From Roseibium sp. HPY-6 (GTDB lineage: Bacteria; Pseudomonadota; Alphaproteobacteria; Rhizobiales; Stappiaceae): a stretch of DNA of 64,000 bases. Made by a program: the position numbers and the translations under genes. This document shows, one piece after another, positions 28,167 to 37,387 of this stretch. Location of the stretch: contig NZ_JBEWCD010000002.1 in the NCBI RefSeq assembly GCF_040530035.1, forward strand, positions 1,984,001-2,048,000, given 5' to 3'. The stretch's first letter is position 1. Every line of letters starts with the position of its first letter. The notes beneath the pieces were generated by a model. It was given only the letters and a program-made list of their open reading frames with translations, did not search any database and had not been told where the DNA came from.

Positions 28167-29317
28167 GAGGTTCTGGCTTCCATATCGCGCATCAGGATAT
28201 CGGCGCTGTTTGTAGCGCCGCCGAGCTGCACATGGTGATGGCTGCGGGGAAGGGCAAGTGCGTCGTCCACCGCTGCCGCGAGGCGCTCGGGTGTCAGACC
28301 GGCTTCGGGTGCGACGACGGCACGGCCATGCCGCGCAAGCGCCTGCGCACGCTGAGTCTGTTCGGTTTCGTTTTCCTGAGCGAACGGCGCGAATACGGCC
28401 GGAACACCGGCAATGAGAACGTCGAGCACAGTATTGTAGCCAGCCTGGCTGATCGAAAGACGAGCCCGTTTCAAAAGGTCCGGAAAGTCCCTGCGCGCCC
28501 GTTGGACAATCACGCCTTCAGGCGCACTTTTCTTGTAGATCGCAAAGGCGTCTGGCGAAACATCGTGGCCTATGAGAACGCGCCAGGTGGCGTCTTCCGC
28601 GCGCCGGCTGAGAGGTCTTGCCTCGAGCGCCGCTGACAGCAGGGCTTCCGCGACCGCGCCACCACCGCAGGAAACGATGACCTCGTCGTTGCCGTCCGTC
28701 GTTTCCGGCGCGGTGCGTTGTTCGCCGCCGACATATCCGGTGTAGCGAACCAGGTGCTCCACTTCTCCAGCAAACGGAAAACTGTCGGCAAGCGTTATGA
28801 AATCCGGATCTGCATGAATGAGGATGCGATCGTAGTATTTGAGCGCCTGATCAGCCATCCACTTTTCTTTCCAAAGCTCCTTCTTGCGCACCAGAATGTC
28901 CCGGATCGATGTCGCAATCAGGGGAACGTGGTCTTTTGCTTTGGCGGAGGCCAAAAGTGGCGTCAGTTCAAAGTCGAGCTGGCGGCGGCCGAACGGATAG
29001 GTCTCAGTGAGCAAAAGATCGAAGTCATCGGCTTCAAATGCTTGAATCGATGCTTTAACGCGAGCTGATTTCCAAGCGTCATCAATATCTTGCCCCTCCA
29101 GCGTGACAAGCCGCTTGAACGCGGCGTCCGGGCTTTTGCATGGCGGCAGTTCGATAATGGTGAGGCCTATGACATCGACAGTCGGTGGAATGCTGTTCCC
29201 GGTTGTCAACGTCACATCGGCGCCTTTCGCGGCGAGGGCCTTACCGATCTTCGCAGCTCTGACCACGTGGCCCGTGCCGAGAAGATGCTGCACGTGAATA
29301 AAGGCCTTGAACGTCAC
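28163..29317 (-). CDS. Glycosyltransferase, MurG/GT28-like
   Basis: A 384-residue two-domain GT-B protein. The N-terminal LLGTGHVVRAAKIGKALAAKGADV glycine loop and the C-terminal IVSCGGGAVAEALL and LSISQAGYNTVLDVL donor-binding motifs resemble MurG and the GT28 C-terminal domain, which use UDP- or dTDP-sugars. The acceptor is unknown. The GTG start overlaps the upstream gene by 4 bases. It shares a general layout with the first gene of the operon (31730-32950). Confidence 0.8.
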   Translation of the reverse strand: MTFKAFIHVQHLLGTGHVVRAAKIGKALAAKGADVTLTTGNSIPPTVDVIGLTIIELPPCKSPDAAFKRLVTLEGQDIDDAWKSARVKASIQAFEADDFDLLLTETYPFGRRQLDFELTPLLASAKAKDHVPLIATSIRDILVRKKELWKEKWMADQALKYYDRILIHADPDFITLADSFPFAGEVEHLVRYTGYVGGEQRTAPETTDGNDEVIVSCGGGAVAEALLSAALEARPLSRRAEDATWRVLIGHDVSPDAFAIYKKSAPEGVIVQRARRDFPDLLKRARLSISQAGYNTVLDVLIAGVPAVFAPFAQENETEQTQRAQALARHGRAVVAPEAGLTPERLAAAVDDALALPRSHHHVQLGGATNSADILMRDMEARTS

Positions 29318-30444
29318 TTGGTTTGGCCTTCTTGTCCGTGAGCATGGTTCCCGATCGCCTTCTGTATCAGGCTTTCAAGCCGAATACCTCCGGCCTCCAA
29401 GGTGTGGCGTTCCCGAATATGGGCGCTGGCAGCGCGGCCCATCTTGTCTGCGAGTGCTGGATTTTCAATCACTCTGGCAAGATTGGCAGCAAAGGCCTCC
29501 GCATCTCCTTCCGCTGAGAGCAGACCTGTCTCGCTATCCCGAACGATATCAGGAACCCCGAACGTGTCGCCGGCAATCACGCCCGTCCCGCTGGCCTGTG
29601 CTTCCAGGAACACAAGACCAAAGGCTTCGCGAATGGCTGGCCAGACCAGAAGGTCCGACTGTGCATAATGCGCCGGCAACTGTTCCGGCTTCGCAGCACC
29701 GGCCCATGTCACTCTGTTTGAAGGAAAAAGCTTCAACACATGTTCTTTCGCCGGACCGTCTCCGACAATGGTCAGCTGCCATGGTTGATCGGCAATGTTT
29801 TCCAGTGCACCGGCCAGCACCTCGTAAGAGCGCATCTTGTCACCTTCGCGCATCATGGCAACAGTCAGCAGCTTCAACGGCACGGAGGCCGGTGGCCTTC
29901 GTGAAGCTTCAGCAGCCGCCTGGAAGGGGGCTGCATCAAGGAAGGGCAGGAGGACATCCAGGCGACTTTCTGGGACGACGGCTCCCAGACACTCCGCGTC
30001 CGCATTGTGGATCGCCGCGACGGCATTGGCGCGCTTCAGAGCTGTATCCGCTGCGGCAAAACCGTAGGCCCAGGCTCCGGATTGACGCTTGGGTGCGCGG
30101 CTTGCTTCGACGACGGCATAGGGGAGATCAAAATTTGCACATAGCATCGGGCCGATCCAGTCCGGTGCCTTGTGATAGAGATGATAGGTCAGAAAGACAT
30201 CCGGCTTGTAGGATTGGCGGGTCCAGTCAGTCGCGATGCGTTCTGCTTCAATCAACGCTTCCCGCTCAACCTCTTTCTGTATTTCGCGGCTACCTTCCTT
30301 GCGCCACGATCGAAACGTGCTTGCGATGCGGATCTCATGGCCGGCTTCTTCCAATGCCTTTACGATCAACCGCCCCATCGTCCGGTCGCCGGAGGGAACC
30401 GGATGATCCAGAGGTTTCATGGGGGCTGTAAAGGCGATTTTCAT
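29314..30444 (-). CDS. Glycosyltransferase family 4
   Basis: A 376-residue GT-B enzyme. The C-terminal GT1/GT4 signature ESRLDVLLPFLDAAPF, then LLTVAMMREGDKMRSYEVLAGAL, and the E-x7-E-like segment EAFGLVFLEAQASGTGVIAGD are clear. The ATG at 30444 has GGAAGG 5 bases upstream and is preferred over a longer in-frame start that would overlap the upstream gene. It is the third gene of the five-gene operon. Confidence 0.87.
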   Translation of the reverse strand: MKIAFTAPMKPLDHPVPSGDRTMGRLIVKALEEAGHEIRIASTFRSWRKEGSREIQKEVEREALIEAERIATDWTRQSYKPDVFLTYHLYHKAPDWIGPMLCANFDLPYAVVEASRAPKRQSGAWAYGFAAADTALKRANAVAAIHNADAECLGAVVPESRLDVLLPFLDAAPFQAAAEASRRPPASVPLKLLTVAMMREGDKMRSYEVLAGALENIADQPWQLTIVGDGPAKEHVLKLFPSNRVTWAGAAKPEQLPAHYAQSDLLVWPAIREAFGLVFLEAQASGTGVIAGDTFGVPDIVRDSETGLLSAEGDAEAFAANLARVIENPALADKMGRAASAHIRERHTLEAGGIRLESLIQKAIGNHAHGQEGQTK

Positions 30445-30466
30445 GAAGCCCTTCCGTTCAGACTGC

Positions 30467-31687
30467 TCACAGCACCGGCCGAAATTTCGCGGCCAGCCGG
30501 TCGAGACCCGGATCGGTTGAGAAATGCGTGCGCACTCTCTTGGCAGCTGCAACGCCTAATGCGCGCCTGCGTTCGGGGTCTTTTATCAGCGCTTGCAGAG
30601 CTTCAGCGAGTTCTTCCGGCGCGCCGGGCTGAACAAGGACACCGGTTTCATCGTGCAAGATCAGCTCCGGAATCGCGGATACCTCGGTCGAAAGACAGCA
30701 AACTCCCATGGATTGTGCTTCCATCAGAACGTTTGGCAAGCCGTCTCGATCGCCGGTTTTGGCAAGCTTGGATGGAAGAACGAAAAGGTCGGAATGCTGA
30801 CAGGCCGCAATTACCTCTTCTCGCGGCTGCGCGCCGCGCCAATCGATCCTGTCAGAGAGGCCAAGTCGTTCGGCCGTGGCTTTAAGCGCCTCTGAAAGTT
30901 CGCCGCCGCCAATATGCGTGAACTGCCAGTCGAGAGATTTGGGCAATCTCGATAGCGCCACAAGCAGATCGTCGTAGCCCTTCTTTTCCACCGCCCGGCC
31001 GACGGAAACCAATCTGACTGGTTCGCTACTTCCGTCACGCGTTGAAGCCGTTGCCGCGGGATCCGGAAAACCGGAAAAATCCAGGCCATGATAGAGGAGC
31101 TCGACCTTGTCGGGAGTGGCAGACAATCCACTGAGATAGTCTACATTGACCCGCGTGCACGTCACGCCCCATGCGGCATCGTTAATCTTTGTTTCCAGAT
31201 CCCACACCGGACTGGTCCAGATATCCTTGGCATGCGCGGAAAAAGACCACTTACGGCCGGACAGGTGTGCGGCATACCGTGCGGCTGAGCATGGTGTGTG
31301 CAGATAGTGGGTGTAGATCCAGGTCACGTCTTTCGGCAGTTCGTGCGCGAACACGCAGCCTTGCGCCCACCGGCGCCGGCGGTCGGCCGTGGGCTGATGC
31401 GCGAAATCCGCATCGAACAGCGCCTTTGCCGCGCTGTATGTCGGCTGTTTTTCCGCCCATCTCTTTGCTCTTGCGACGCGCGCCGGATCGTCTTTCACAT
31501 ATTCCGGCAGATACATGACTTCGGCCGAAATCTGTCGGTGAAGGTCATGAATGTAGGGATCATAGGGTCTTCGGAGCGCAACAATGAGGATCTCGATACC
31601 ACGCCTCTCAAGGCCGAGCATCTCCTGGGCAATAAAGGTTTCGGACAGACGCGGGTAGCCTTTGACCACGACGGCGATACGGGACAT
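30467..31687 (-). CDS. Glycosyltransferase family 4
   Basis: A 406-residue enzyme starting MSRIAVVVKGYPRLSETFIA, the usual beginning of exopolysaccharide GT4 enzymes. The donor site has LVSVGRAVEKKGYDDLL and the E-x7-E segment DGLPNVLMEAQSMGVCCLSTEVSAIPELI. It probably adds a sugar to a lipid-linked or lipid A-type acceptor in the cytoplasm. It lies 42 bases after the previous operon gene and 22 bases before the next. Confidence 0.9.
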   Translation of the reverse strand: MSRIAVVVKGYPRLSETFIAQEMLGLERRGIEILIVALRRPYDPYIHDLHRQISAEVMYLPEYVKDDPARVARAKRWAEKQPTYSAAKALFDADFAHQPTADRRRRWAQGCVFAHELPKDVTWIYTHYLHTPCSAARYAAHLSGRKWSFSAHAKDIWTSPVWDLETKINDAAWGVTCTRVNVDYLSGLSATPDKVELLYHGLDFSGFPDPAATASTRDGSSEPVRLVSVGRAVEKKGYDDLLVALSRLPKSLDWQFTHIGGGELSEALKATAERLGLSDRIDWRGAQPREEVIAACQHSDLFVLPSKLAKTGDRDGLPNVLMEAQSMGVCCLSTEVSAIPELILHDETGVLVQPGAPEELAEALQALIKDPERRRALGVAAAKRVRTHFSTDPGLDRLAAKFRPVL

Positions 31688-31729
31688 GTGGGTGATGGTT
31701 CCAGATGATTGGGAAGAAGCTTGCGCCGG

Positions 31730-32950
31730 TTAGAAATTGACCAGTTTTCGAGCGGCACCCTCAGACTGATGTGTACTGATGATCTCGCCGACACGGCCCG
31801 AGATAACATCAAGACCATCAAGCAGATTGTCGACGCCGGCAGACGACGGCGGTTGCAGCGTTGGCAGGTCGGAAAGAGCTGCGGCCATCAGGTCCGAGTC
31901 CGGGTACCGGTCAATCGGCAAGACCCTCAACAGGCCGCTCTGTTCCGCCCGCTCGGCTCTGATTGCCTGTTCTCTGCGCGGTATGACGCGCGGCACCATC
32001 AGTGTTGGTTTGTTGAACGAGAGAATCTCGCAGAACGTGTTGTATCCGCCCATGCCGACAATCGCTGTTGCGTTCGCCAGATAGGGCTCGATCTGGGGCG
32101 TAAACCGGATAATCTCGACATCGCGCAGATGCTCGGCGCGTTCGCTGAACTGCGCAGCCGCCGCCGCCGGCATGAAGGGTCCGAGTACGATCAGTGCCGG
32201 GAAGAGCGGACGCTGCCGGGTTTCATAGGCACGCATGACCCAGTCAACCATTTCCACTCCGTCGCCGCCGCCACCGGGCGTTACGAGAATGTAGGGCTCT
32301 TCACCGAAGGGTGACGGTGCGTGTTGTTCCAGGGACGAGCTCGGCAGGTCACGGCGCAGGTATCCGGTGTAGCGCAGCTTCTCCAGAACACCGTCAGGTA
32401 CGGAAATCCCCTCAAGCGGGTCGCAGATATCCTGCGGACCGTACACCCAGATTTCGTCGTAAAGATCCTTGAGCGCCGGATAGACGTTCTTCCGCTCCCA
32501 TTCCTCTTTGAGGACCTGCGGATCGTCCATGACGTCGCGCAGGCCAAGCACCAGGCGTGTGTCCGTCTGCTTCAACGCTTCCAGTGTTCCGAGGACTTCG
32601 CCGCGCAGGCCGAGCGGTTCCTTGTCGACGATGAAAATGTCCGGTTCGAAAACCTTTGCCGTATGCTCGATAATGGACGAGCGAATCGCCAGTGTGTGGT
32701 CGATGTTGATATGGAGAGACAAAGGGGTGTACTCGCCATTGCGCAGCTTAATAACGCCGGGAATTCGAACGAAATCAACGCGTGACCGAAACTCGAAACT
32801 TCCAATGATCGGGGAGCCGGAAAGGATCAGGACGGAAAGCGTATCAAAGTCCCCAACAAGGGAGTGCGCGATTGCACGGCATCGTCTCAGGTGACCCAGT
32901 CCGAACGAATCGTGGCTGTAGATCAGAATTTTCGGCGTTTTGGAACTCAT
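31730..32950 (-). CDS. Glycosyltransferase, GT28-like, first gene of glycan operon
   Basis: A 406-residue protein with SHDSFGLGHLRRCRAIAHSL near the N-terminus (MurG-like glycine loop) and the C-terminal VTPGGGGDGVEMVDWVM and AIVGMGGYNTFCEILSFNKPTLMVPR motifs. The pattern is that of family-28-like glycosyltransferases found with GT4 genes in alphaproteobacteria. The ATG at 32950 follows AGGGGC; a longer frame back to 33037 lacks a site. It diverges from the ABC gene across 218 bases. Confidence 0.82.
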   Translation of the reverse strand: MSSKTPKILIYSHDSFGLGHLRRCRAIAHSLVGDFDTLSVLILSGSPIIGSFEFRSRVDFVRIPGVIKLRNGEYTPLSLHINIDHTLAIRSSIIEHTAKVFEPDIFIVDKEPLGLRGEVLGTLEALKQTDTRLVLGLRDVMDDPQVLKEEWERKNVYPALKDLYDEIWVYGPQDICDPLEGISVPDGVLEKLRYTGYLRRDLPSSSLEQHAPSPFGEEPYILVTPGGGGDGVEMVDWVMRAYETRQRPLFPALIVLGPFMPAAAAAQFSERAEHLRDVEIIRFTPQIEPYLANATAIVGMGGYNTFCEILSFNKPTLMVPRVIPRREQAIRAERAEQSGLLRVLPIDRYPDSDLMAAALSDLPTLQPPSSAGVDNLLDGLDVISGRVGEIISTHQSEGAARKLVNF

Positions 32951-33049
32951 ACTGCCCCTGATTTGTAATGCTGCCCTAGGAAGCTTATGTCTCAACTGCC
33001 CGATGGTTGTCACGTCCGGATATCTGCGACGGTGCAAATTTCGGGGTCG

Positions 33050-33067
33050 AACAGATTTAAACTGTTT
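33050..33067. promoter_or_regulatory. Possible operator between divergent glycan operons
   Basis: AACAGATTTAAACTGTTT is an imperfect inverted repeat (AACAG and CTGTT arms) in the 218-base region between the glycosyltransferase operon and the ABC gene. It is placed where one regulator could act on both. No -10/-35 pair is clear. This is a weak call. Confidence 0.3.
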
Positions 33068-33168
33068 GTGGCAAATGCTAATCCTGTCTGGCGCATCGTA
33101 TTTGGATCGCTAATATACCAAAATGATCTGCTTGAACATAATTGATCCATAAGTGTTTGGACGAGCAA

Positions 33169-35751
33169 ATGGAAAAAGGCCTTTTTGGATTTATTTGGAA
33201 GTATAGTGCTCGCCAGCAGATTTTTATACTCATGGTCACCGTTCTTACCTATCCGGTGGTCTATTTTCTGCTCGAATTACCAAAACTGATCGTCAACGAT
33301 GCCGTTCAGGGCGACAATTTTCCGCGTAATGTTTTTGGCTTCGATTTTGATCAGATCCCTTACCTGGTGCTGCTTTGTTGCACGTTTCTGGGTCTCGTTG
33401 TCGTTTCCAACGGGCTGAAATTCTACCTCAACGTCTATAAAGGCCGTCTCGGCGAGCGAATGCTGCGGCGTCTGCGGTTCGAGCTGTTCCAGCGCGTTCT
33501 GCGGTTTAGACTTCCACATTTCCGTAAAGTAAGTTCCGGTGAAATCATCCCTATGATCACATCGGAAGTGGAGGATGTCGGCGGCTATATCGGCGAAGCA
33601 TTTGCTCTACCGGCATACCAGGGCGGTATGCTGATTGTGCAGCTCGGTTTCATTTTCATGCAGGATCCTTTGCTCGGACTTGCGGCAGTCAGTTCCTATC
33701 CGATCCAGGGTTACGTGATCCCGATGCTGCAGAAGAAGGTCATTCTGCTGTCGCGCAAGCGGGTCAAGAACGTTCGCGTCATCGCGGACAAGGTCGGCGA
33801 AAGCATAACAGGTGTCGCCGAAATTCACGCCAACGATGCGGCTGCCTGGCACTCGGCAGACATTTCCGATCGGCTCTATGAGAACTTCAAGATCCGCTAC
33901 GAGATCTTCAATCGCAAGTTTCTCATCAAGTTCCTGAACAATTTCATGAACCAGCTGACGCCGTTCTTTTTCTACCTTATCGGCGGCTATCTGGTCATTC
34001 AGGGAAATCTCAGCATCGGTGCGCTTCTGGCTGTCATTGCGGCCTATAAGGACCTTGCGGGTCCCTGGAAACTCTTGTTGTCATTTTACCAGATGACTGC
34101 CGATGTCAGCGTCAAGTATCAGACCGTTGTGGAGAATTTCGATCCGCCGGACATTCACGACACGGAACGCCTGACCGCCGACGACGATGTCAAGCTCGAC
34201 GGCGATGTGAAATTCGAACGTGTCAGCTTCTCAGGTGGTGCTGCCGGTCAGGAAGTGATGGACATTTCGCTTACCGTTCCGGCGGGATCCTCAAGCGCGA
34301 TTGTCGGCCCGGACGGGTCGGGCCGGTCCGAAGTTCTGCAACTGGCCGCAGGGCTTGTATCCGCATCTTCGGGAAAAGTTTTGATCGGCGATCACGATCT
34401 GGACAAGCTTACGGATTCAACACTGGGGCGCGAGATCGCCTACGTGGGCGGGGCCGTTCACGTGTGGACAGGGACAATTCGGGACAATCTCTACTACGGT
34501 CTGCGTCACAGGCCGCTGGTTCCCCCCGAACGCAGCGCTGAAGAAAAAAAGAAATACAAGCGGCGCGTCAACGAAGCCAACCAGACCAAGAATCCCGTCT
34601 ATGATCTTGCTGCCGAATGGAACGACTTTGCCGCGGCGGGCGTCAACAACGATGCGGAGCTCGACGAAAAAGCACTTGAGCTGCTGGAGACGGTGCGTCT
34701 CGACAACGATATCTACCGGCTCGGGCTGCAATCCAGGCTCGACCCATCGATGAACGACGCCTTTGCCGAAAAAATCCTCAATGTCCGCAAAAGCCTGGCC
34801 GGCCGGATCGCCAACGAGCCGAAGCTGAGTGGGCTGGTTGAACTTTGGAATCGGGACAGCTTCAACGCCAGCGCCAGCCTGGCGGAAAATCTCTTTTTCG
34901 CCGTGCCGTCCGATCCAGAGATCACAATGGACCAGGTCCCGGAGCTGGAGGAGGTCAAGAAATTCCTGGCCGAAACCGGTTTCGACCAGAAGCTTCAGCA
35001 GATCGGTCAGAAAATCGCCGAGACCATGCTGGAGCTGTTTGCAAACGTGTCTGGTGACAGTGGTCTTCTTGGCTCGTATTCGTTCATCAACCAGGATGAA
35101 CTGCCGGAATTTGAGCGTATCGTCAGAATTGCAAAATCCGGGCAGCAACGACCCGGATTGACAGATGCGGACCGTTCACGCCTTACGGGGCTTGCCTTCA
35201 AGCTCGTTCCCGCCCGCCATCGTCTGGGTGTCATGACCGATGATTTGCGCGACGAAGTTATCGAGGCGCGCAAAAAATTCCTGGAAAGTGTGGTCAAGAG
35301 CGGCGACAGCTTTGTTGCCTTCGATCCGGATGTCTATCTGCCGCCCCTGACGATTGAGGACAACCTGCTTTTCGGTCGCGCACGCGTCGATCGCCGTGAC
35401 GCGCGCCGCCGCATTGACAACGTCATTCGCACAATCGTTGAGGAGACTGGCCTGCGCCATCCCATTATCTACGCCGGCTTCGGCTATCATGTCGGTGTGT
35501 CCGGATCTCGCCTGTCCGCGGGGCAGCGCCGGCGCATCGCACTGGTTCGTGGTCTTTTGAAGAACGCAAAAATCACCATATTGGATGATATTGCGACCGG
35601 CCTGACCGAAGATGACAAGACCCTACGCAGTGCTTTGCGGGAGGTCTTGTCCGAAAAAACATTTTTGTATGGAACATCGAACGCTGAGATCGCCGCGGAA
35701 TTTGATCAGCGATTCGTTTTGGATCAGGGACGGATGACAGATACAGGGTAG
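33169..35751 (+). CDS. ABC-exporter-like protein with degenerate, enlarged nucleotide-binding domain
   Basis: An 860-residue protein with an ABC exporter membrane domain (about residues 15-320, six segments) and a strange ATPase domain (about 340-860, twice the normal length). Walker A is GPDGSGRS (Lys replaced by Arg, about 380-387). The Q-loop Gln is Gly (YVGGAVHVWTGTIRDNLYYG). The signature is LSAGQRRR. Walker B ends ILDD (Glu to Asp). The H-loop His is apparently Ser (YGTSN). About 345 residues separate the Q-loop from the signature, against about 60 normally. This insert repeats the Q-loop-exit motif: TIRDNLYYG, SLAENLFFA and TIEDNLLFG. The frame is open throughout, so it is not a pseudogene. 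It is divergent from the glycosyltransferase operon and may export its product. The ATG at 33169 was chosen over a TTG at 33142. Confidence 0.85.
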   Translation: MEKGLFGFIWKYSARQQIFILMVTVLTYPVVYFLLELPKLIVNDAVQGDNFPRNVFGFDFDQIPYLVLLCCTFLGLVVVSNGLKFYLNVYKGRLGERMLRRLRFELFQRVLRFRLPHFRKVSSGEIIPMITSEVEDVGGYIGEAFALPAYQGGMLIVQLGFIFMQDPLLGLAAVSSYPIQGYVIPMLQKKVILLSRKRVKNVRVIADKVGESITGVAEIHANDAAAWHSADISDRLYENFKIRYEIFNRKFLIKFLNNFMNQLTPFFFYLIGGYLVIQGNLSIGALLAVIAAYKDLAGPWKLLLSFYQMTADVSVKYQTVVENFDPPDIHDTERLTADDDVKLDGDVKFERVSFSGGAAGQEVMDISLTVPAGSSSAIVGPDGSGRSEVLQLAAGLVSASSGKVLIGDHDLDKLTDSTLGREIAYVGGAVHVWTGTIRDNLYYGLRHRPLVPPERSAEEKKKYKRRVNEANQTKNPVYDLAAEWNDFAAAGVNNDAELDEKALELLETVRLDNDIYRLGLQSRLDPSMNDAFAEKILNVRKSLAGRIANEPKLSGLVELWNRDSFNASASLAENLFFAVPSDPEITMDQVPELEEVKKFLAETGFDQKLQQIGQKIAETMLELFANVSGDSGLLGSYSFINQDELPEFERIVRIAKSGQQRPGLTDADRSRLTGLAFKLVPARHRLGVMTDDLRDEVIEARKKFLESVVKSGDSFVAFDPDVYLPPLTIEDNLLFGRARVDRRDARRRIDNVIRTIVEETGLRHPIIYAGFGYHVGVSGSRLSAGQRRRIALVRGLLKNAKITILDDIATGLTEDDKTLRSALREVLSEKTFLYGTSNAEIAAEFDQRFVLDQGRMTDTG

Positions 35752-35846
35752 ATGGTCGCCAGTGCGTGGGAACACAGGAGACCTGCAACACCGATTGCAT
35801 GCCCAGATAAAAATATGTCAGAAGAACAATAAGTCGGGAGCAAAGC

Positions 35847-36305
35847 ATGACGCTTGAAACTGAAGTCGAAGCCCTTCGAAAGGTGCCGTTGTTTCACGGC
35901 ATCGATGAAACCAAGCTGCGTCTGCTTGCCTTCATTAGTGAACGCACGGAATACACGTCTGGAGAGCGCCTTTGTTCGCAAGGTGAGGAGGGAGACTGCG
36001 CTTTCATTATCCTGGCAGGATCGGCGGACGTGCTCGTAGATACTCCGGAAGGCGAGAAACAAGTCGCTCAGGTTTCAGAGAATTCCATTGTCGGTGAGAT
36101 CGCGATTTTGTGTGATGTACCACGAACCGCGACGCTGGTTGCTGCGAACGATATGGACGTTCTGACGGTGTCCAAAGACGATTTCTTGAAACTATTGAAA
36201 GAATTTCCGGATATTTCATTAGAAGTCATGCGAACATTGGCATTGCGCCTCGAGCGGACGACCCGCGACTTGGCAGATGCCCGCCGGGGAGCCTCCGGTG
36301 ATTAG
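35847..36305 (+). CDS. Cyclic nucleotide-binding domain protein
   Basis: A 152-residue single cNMP-binding domain without an HTH. The phosphate-binding cassette GEIAILCDVPRTATL (83-97) has the conserved Glu 84 and Arg 93 needed for cAMP/cGMP. It is preceded by the usual VPLFHGIDETKLRLLA start. It probably acts as a sensor that controls a partner protein. It lies 95 bases after the ABC gene and 10 bases before the hydrolase gene, so it is in one operon with them. GGGAG precedes the ATG. Confidence 0.9.
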   Translation: MTLETEVEALRKVPLFHGIDETKLRLLAFISERTEYTSGERLCSQGEEGDCAFIILAGSADVLVDTPEGEKQVAQVSENSIVGEIAILCDVPRTATLVAANDMDVLTVSKDDFLKLLKEFPDISLEVMRTLALRLERTTRDLADARRGASGD

Positions 36306-36315
36306 GGAGTAAAAC

Positions 36316-37140
36316 GTGGCAGATGAATTCTTACTTCGCTGCTGGGGTGTGAGAGGATCAACACCGACACCGGGTTCAAGCACGCTGCGTTACGGAGGAG
36401 AAACCTCCTGCTTTGAAATTCGGGCCGGAGATGCACTGGTGCTCGTGGACTGTGGTTCTGGAGCGCGCAATTTCGGCATGGAGCTTTGCAAGGCAAAGGC
36501 GCGCAAGTTTGATCTTCTGTTCACGCATACGCATCTTGACCACATTTGCGGTCTGCCGTTTTTCAAGCCTGCCTACGACCCGAATTTTGCCGTCACGGCC
36601 TGGGCCGGCCACTTTCAGGACGGTACGAAACTTGTCGACATTGTCAGCCGCATCATGTCGCCGCCGATCTTCCCTGTTGCCGCAAAAACATTGAAGGCCG
36701 TCGAATTCAAGTCCTTCAAGGCGGGAGATAACATTCCGCGCTCGGACGAACTGGAAATCCGCACGATAAAGCTCAATCATCCCGGCGGAGCTTGCGGGTA
36801 TCGCTTTGATTTTCGCGGTAAATCCATTTGTATCATTACTGATCACGAACACGGTGATGCGGAGATCGATGCGGCGTTGCCCGCATTTGTTCAAGGATCT
36901 GACGTCATGATCTATGACGCCATGTTCACCGATGATGAATACGACAACTTCAAGGGTTGGGGCCATTCGACCTGGCAGAAAGCTGTGCAGCTTGCGCGTG
37001 TCGGGAATGTCAAGACGCCGGTCTTGTTCCACCATGACCCCCGGCGCTCCGATGATGAACTTGATGAGATTGGCCTGGCGGCGCAAGAGGCTTATCCGGG
37101 GACGTTGGTCGCAAGCGAGGGCATGATCCTGCGACCTTGA
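36316..37140 (+). CDS. MBL-fold metallo-hydrolase
   Basis: A 274-residue metallo-beta-lactamase-fold hydrolase. It begins with the WGVRGSTPTPG and YGGETSC pattern and has the metal ligands H71-x-H73-x-D75-H76 (THTHLDHICG), H155, D201 (YDAMF), H216 (GHST) and H239/240. This subgroup resembles RNase Z/PhnP-like phosphodiesterases and is common next to signalling domains. Whether it cleaves a cyclic nucleotide, as the neighbour might suggest, is only inference. The GTG start is preceded by GGGAGT. Confidence 0.85.
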   Translation: MADEFLLRCWGVRGSTPTPGSSTLRYGGETSCFEIRAGDALVLVDCGSGARNFGMELCKAKARKFDLLFTHTHLDHICGLPFFKPAYDPNFAVTAWAGHFQDGTKLVDIVSRIMSPPIFPVAAKTLKAVEFKSFKAGDNIPRSDELEIRTIKLNHPGGACGYRFDFRGKSICIITDHEHGDAEIDAALPAFVQGSDVMIYDAMFTDDEYDNFKGWGHSTWQKAVQLARVGNVKTPVLFHHDPRRSDDELDEIGLAAQEAYPGTLVASEGMILRP

Positions 37141-37387
37141 CCGGAACCCTGCGTCGCTTTCCGACTTCGGTGCCCGCGCTTTAAAACCAGTTGCTTACTA
37201 TCCGCGACAACGCAGATTGTGCTTCGTCGGCCGTGCCTGGTGGAGGGATATGAGTTGCAGAGGTCATTTCTTTCGACGACCGGCCTTGAAGTGACTTGCG
37301 GTATTAAGGTTATTGCTGTAATGCAACCCATGTGTTAATGAATGGTTGTGGTGTTTTCTAGATATTTGTGACATCGGGAAATATAAC

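Noticed and set aside
33169..35751. ABC gene as a pseudogene or frameshifted fusion
   Set aside because: The frame is open over 860 codons with normal codon use, and the insert keeps helical, charged protein character.
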